Below, one piece after another: positions 61,722 through 64,000 of a stretch of DNA of 64,000 nucleotides. The position numbers and the translations under genes were made by a program. The notes beneath the pieces were generated by a model, which saw only the letters and a list, made by a program, of their open reading frames with translations, had not been told where the DNA came from and did no database searches. The stretch lies in contig NC_084663.1 in the NCBI RefSeq assembly GCF_028389875.1, positions 19,544,666 through 19,608,665 of the forward strand, in the 5' to 3' direction. This DNA comes from Rhea pennata. Taxonomy: Eukaryota > Chordata > Aves > Rheiformes > Rheidae. How positions within the stretch are numbered: the first letter of the stretch is position 1; every line of letters begins with the position of its first letter.

Positions 61722-61748
<27 letters not shown>
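61722..61748. repeat. Homopolymer A27
   Basis: Twenty-seven A, continuing as an A/G-rich run to about 61763. Confidence 0.95.
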
Positions 61749-61751
<3 letters not shown>

Positions 61752-63585
61752 AAAAGGAAAAAGTTATTCCTGACTAGATAATGTGAGATATTTAGGCTTG
61801 CTTTACCTAGTGGTCTATACGATGTTTTTTAACACTACATTTTTCACTGAAGAGTACGCTGAGGCATGCATTACATACTGAAACTATTTTATTATAATAC
61901 AAAAAAATCAAATGCATCGAGAGGCTAATATTTGAACTACAAATCTATGTTTTGATTGATGACAGCTGTTGAAGAAATGTGTAAGTAAATTTATTTTTGA
62001 TGTGCTGTAGGACAGCAAGATATTTTTCAATATGTCAAGTACATACATAGAAGTGATAGTGACTTTAAACTTGCATGTGACTTTTCAGTGTAGCTCTTTA
62101 TCTCCATTGTAACTGAAGTCTTGAAAAATAAAAAAGTGATTTTTATCTGTCATGCTATAAAATGATCATTTCATCAGTATTTGAATCGAGCCATTAACTC
62201 ACTAAGCGCAGAACATTTCTGAGGTCATGCGAAGAACGTACCAGTACTTGCCACTAGCTAGAATGTGTATTGCAGATATTCTGAAATAAACGTGGCTGAC
62301 ACTTCTAATTTTTGCTGCCCGTTGTGCAGGAAAAGGTCTTTTCATTCAATTATCATGGAGGACTGTAATGTAATGTTGTCCGTCATCTTTTAGTTATATA
62401 GTTGACTCAAGGACAAAGTTAGGCTACAAATACGTATTTGTCTGTTGTCATATCTGTAGACAGACTTCTTCAAGCTTCATTCCAACTTCACTACTATTTA
62501 TCTTGTTCTTCAGAGGTATTTGGAATCATCAAACATCTAATTAAAAGCCAACATTTAATCTTTCAGATTAGAGCCAGTTCACGTATTTTCCTTGTTCTTT
62601 GTATATTCCTTTGTGAGTTTATCATCATCATTATGATAAGGTTTCATGTTTGACATATGTTATGACAAGCTAATGTACAGTAAAAATGGTAAAAACATGC
62701 TGCACATTAACCTTAATGACACTGGGTCTAGTATGCTAACGGATGACATTAGGCAGACTAAGTACCAAGATAATATCATTGAGAAGACAACAGGATAACA
62801 TTTTATTTTAATAGCATTTTAATTGGTGCTTAATTATGTAATGGGGTTGTGCATAGTGCCCAGTGGAAGTGTAATGCTCCCTCTCAACAAAGGCTATTCA
62901 AATGTGTTATCACAGAGTATATGTTATATTGCATTTTTAACCTCCTGCTGCTGCCGTTAGTAGGAAAGTGCTACTGTGGAGGAGAATCACAGGTATAATG
63001 ACACTAAGTTAACATTGTCCTCTCTGACTGAAAAGTCAAAAATTAAAGTTGAATAAATTCCAAAAAATCCCAGAATTCATTGTGCAAACACTGGATCAAA
63101 CTAACTGCTTTTCTTGAATACCTGATAGCCAGTTTAGACAGTATGACACTTTTAAGGGTTATGTAAAATCAAGGGACTTTTGTATATACCAAATATTAGT
63201 GAATTATACATATTTCTGTGCAATGTATAAATCCAGAAAAGAACCATGAGCAACTGTGTAGGTAAAAATCTTGTAATTGTACAATTCCCCCACTCTGTGT
63301 GAGTGGAAGGGGAATATTCATTTGTAAGAGGCAATAGAAAAGTGCTCTTTGGAAAGCAAATCCATTACAGATTCATATGTACTGTACAACTTATGCCAGT
63401 ATAATTTGGATTTAGTACCATGCAGAAAAGGAGGAATGAACATAATATGAAAAACAAAGAAATATCAAAATATTTTTACAATGAAATCCCATGTTGTTCA
63501 TGAGAACAACATTCATTTGATAAGTACTGGAGTCTGCCAATAAGTTCAATGTCACCTGTGAGGTAACTTCAATGAACATCAAAAC
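61749..63585. other. AT-rich stretch, nothing recognised
   Basis: Unique-looking DNA; no gene or repeat recognised. Confidence 0.45.
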
Positions 63586-64000
63586 TCATAGATTTTAAGT
63601 CCAGAAGAGATCATTAGATGCTCTATTCTGATCTATTTTAGACCATATTGCCAGTACATTTCACATATTGCTCTCCAAAACTTGTATTTGATTAAATTAT
63701 ATTGTTCAGATTGAGATCTAGTCTTTGTTTAAAGACATCGTGTGATAGATCATCCAATTTCTTAAACCGATTGTCCTATAACTCTTAAATGTTTGTATTT
63801 TACTTTTAATCCTAATTTATTTGGCTTTAGAGTCTAGTCACAAATTCTTTCTGACAAATTCCTTCTGTGGCTTTCCCTGCTACATCAAAAAGGGACTGCA
63901 TCATCAAACAGATCTTTTGCTTGGTTGTTCACTCAGTCTAAATACCTCATTCTTTGCAGAACCAGTGCTTTTTCAGGGCAGTGCCTCCCTCTGCTCCTAA
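63586..64000 (-). mobile_element. Ancient CR1/L3-like LINE 3' region, antisense, running off the window
   Basis: Begins TCATAGATTTTAAGTCCAGA followed by AGAGATCATTAGATG...CTGATCT, the inverted 3' tail of old amniote CR1/L3 elements (TCATAGATT..AAGGCCAGAAGGGACCATT..GATCATCTAGTCTGA). Further blocks in the expected order: a GTTTAAAGACATCG...GATCATCCAATTTC stretch, then TTCTGACAAATTCCTTCTGT and TTTCCCTGCTACATCAAAAA. Highly diverged but collinear over more than 300 bp. The edge at 64000 is the window limit. Confidence 0.7.

Noticed and set aside
1..64000. CRISPR arrays, prokaryotic operons, ribosome binding sites, rRNA
   Set aside because: The composition, CR1 content and SINEs indicate vertebrate nuclear DNA; no spaced direct-repeat array or rRNA signature was seen.

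Overview
The window looks like avian nuclear DNA: an AT-rich intergenic or intronic stretch in which I can defend no complete protein-coding gene. The diagnosis rests on CR1 (chicken repeat 1) LINE copies of several ages on both strands, several ending in the CR1 tail (a TTGGACTAGATGATCTCCAG block followed by ATTCTGTG/ATTCTATG octamers), and on two short tRNA-headed SINEs that carry the same tail. CR1 also occurs in turtles and crocodilians, so 'bird' is an inference; I cannot place the order.

Layout: 1-18 kb is AT-rich low-copy DNA with microsatellites, homopolymer tracts, an ancient antisense CR1 scrap at 14.2 kb and three minus-strand open frames of uncertain status (2.6-3.1, 9.1-9.6 and 16.4-16.7 kb). 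18.5-24.2 kb is repeat-rich: a probable solo LTR (minus), two antisense CR1 3' ends, a TA/TG microsatellite, and an internally deleted, frameshifted CR1 coding copy with a second CR1-like scrap behind it. 24-33 kb is mostly unique. At 33.1-33.5 kb lie two tRNA-Ile-like/CR1-tailed SINEs in the same orientation. 33.5-45 kb is unique AT-rich DNA with a near-perfect 33-nt palindrome at 41.6 kb. 45.4-47.7 kb has an old antisense CR1 and a sense CR1.

The most interesting segment is 50,566-51,255. A tRNA-Cys pseudogene, a structurally perfect tRNA-Thr(TGT) and a tRNA-Ser(GCT) follow one another on the plus strand. The 3' two thirds of the tRNA-Ser is duplicated as an exact 52-bp tandem, and a truncated CR1 tail starts about 14 bp later. 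This is either a small genuine tRNA cluster next to a CR1 insertion or a multi-tRNA/CR1 chimera.

51-58.8 kb is mostly unique with one CR1 at 56.3-57.0 kb. At 58.8-59.2 kb a 136-codon minus-strand open frame sits directly behind a textbook-looking splice acceptor (27-T tract, then CAG); it is the best candidate for a real exon here. The last 415 bp are an ancient antisense CR1/L3-like element.

The elements fit one scheme: CR1 supplies the reverse transcriptase, the SINEs borrow its 3' tail, and the tRNA genes are the kind of RNA from which such SINE heads arise. All CR1 copies here are dead. Family assignments come from recognition of motifs, not from database searches.
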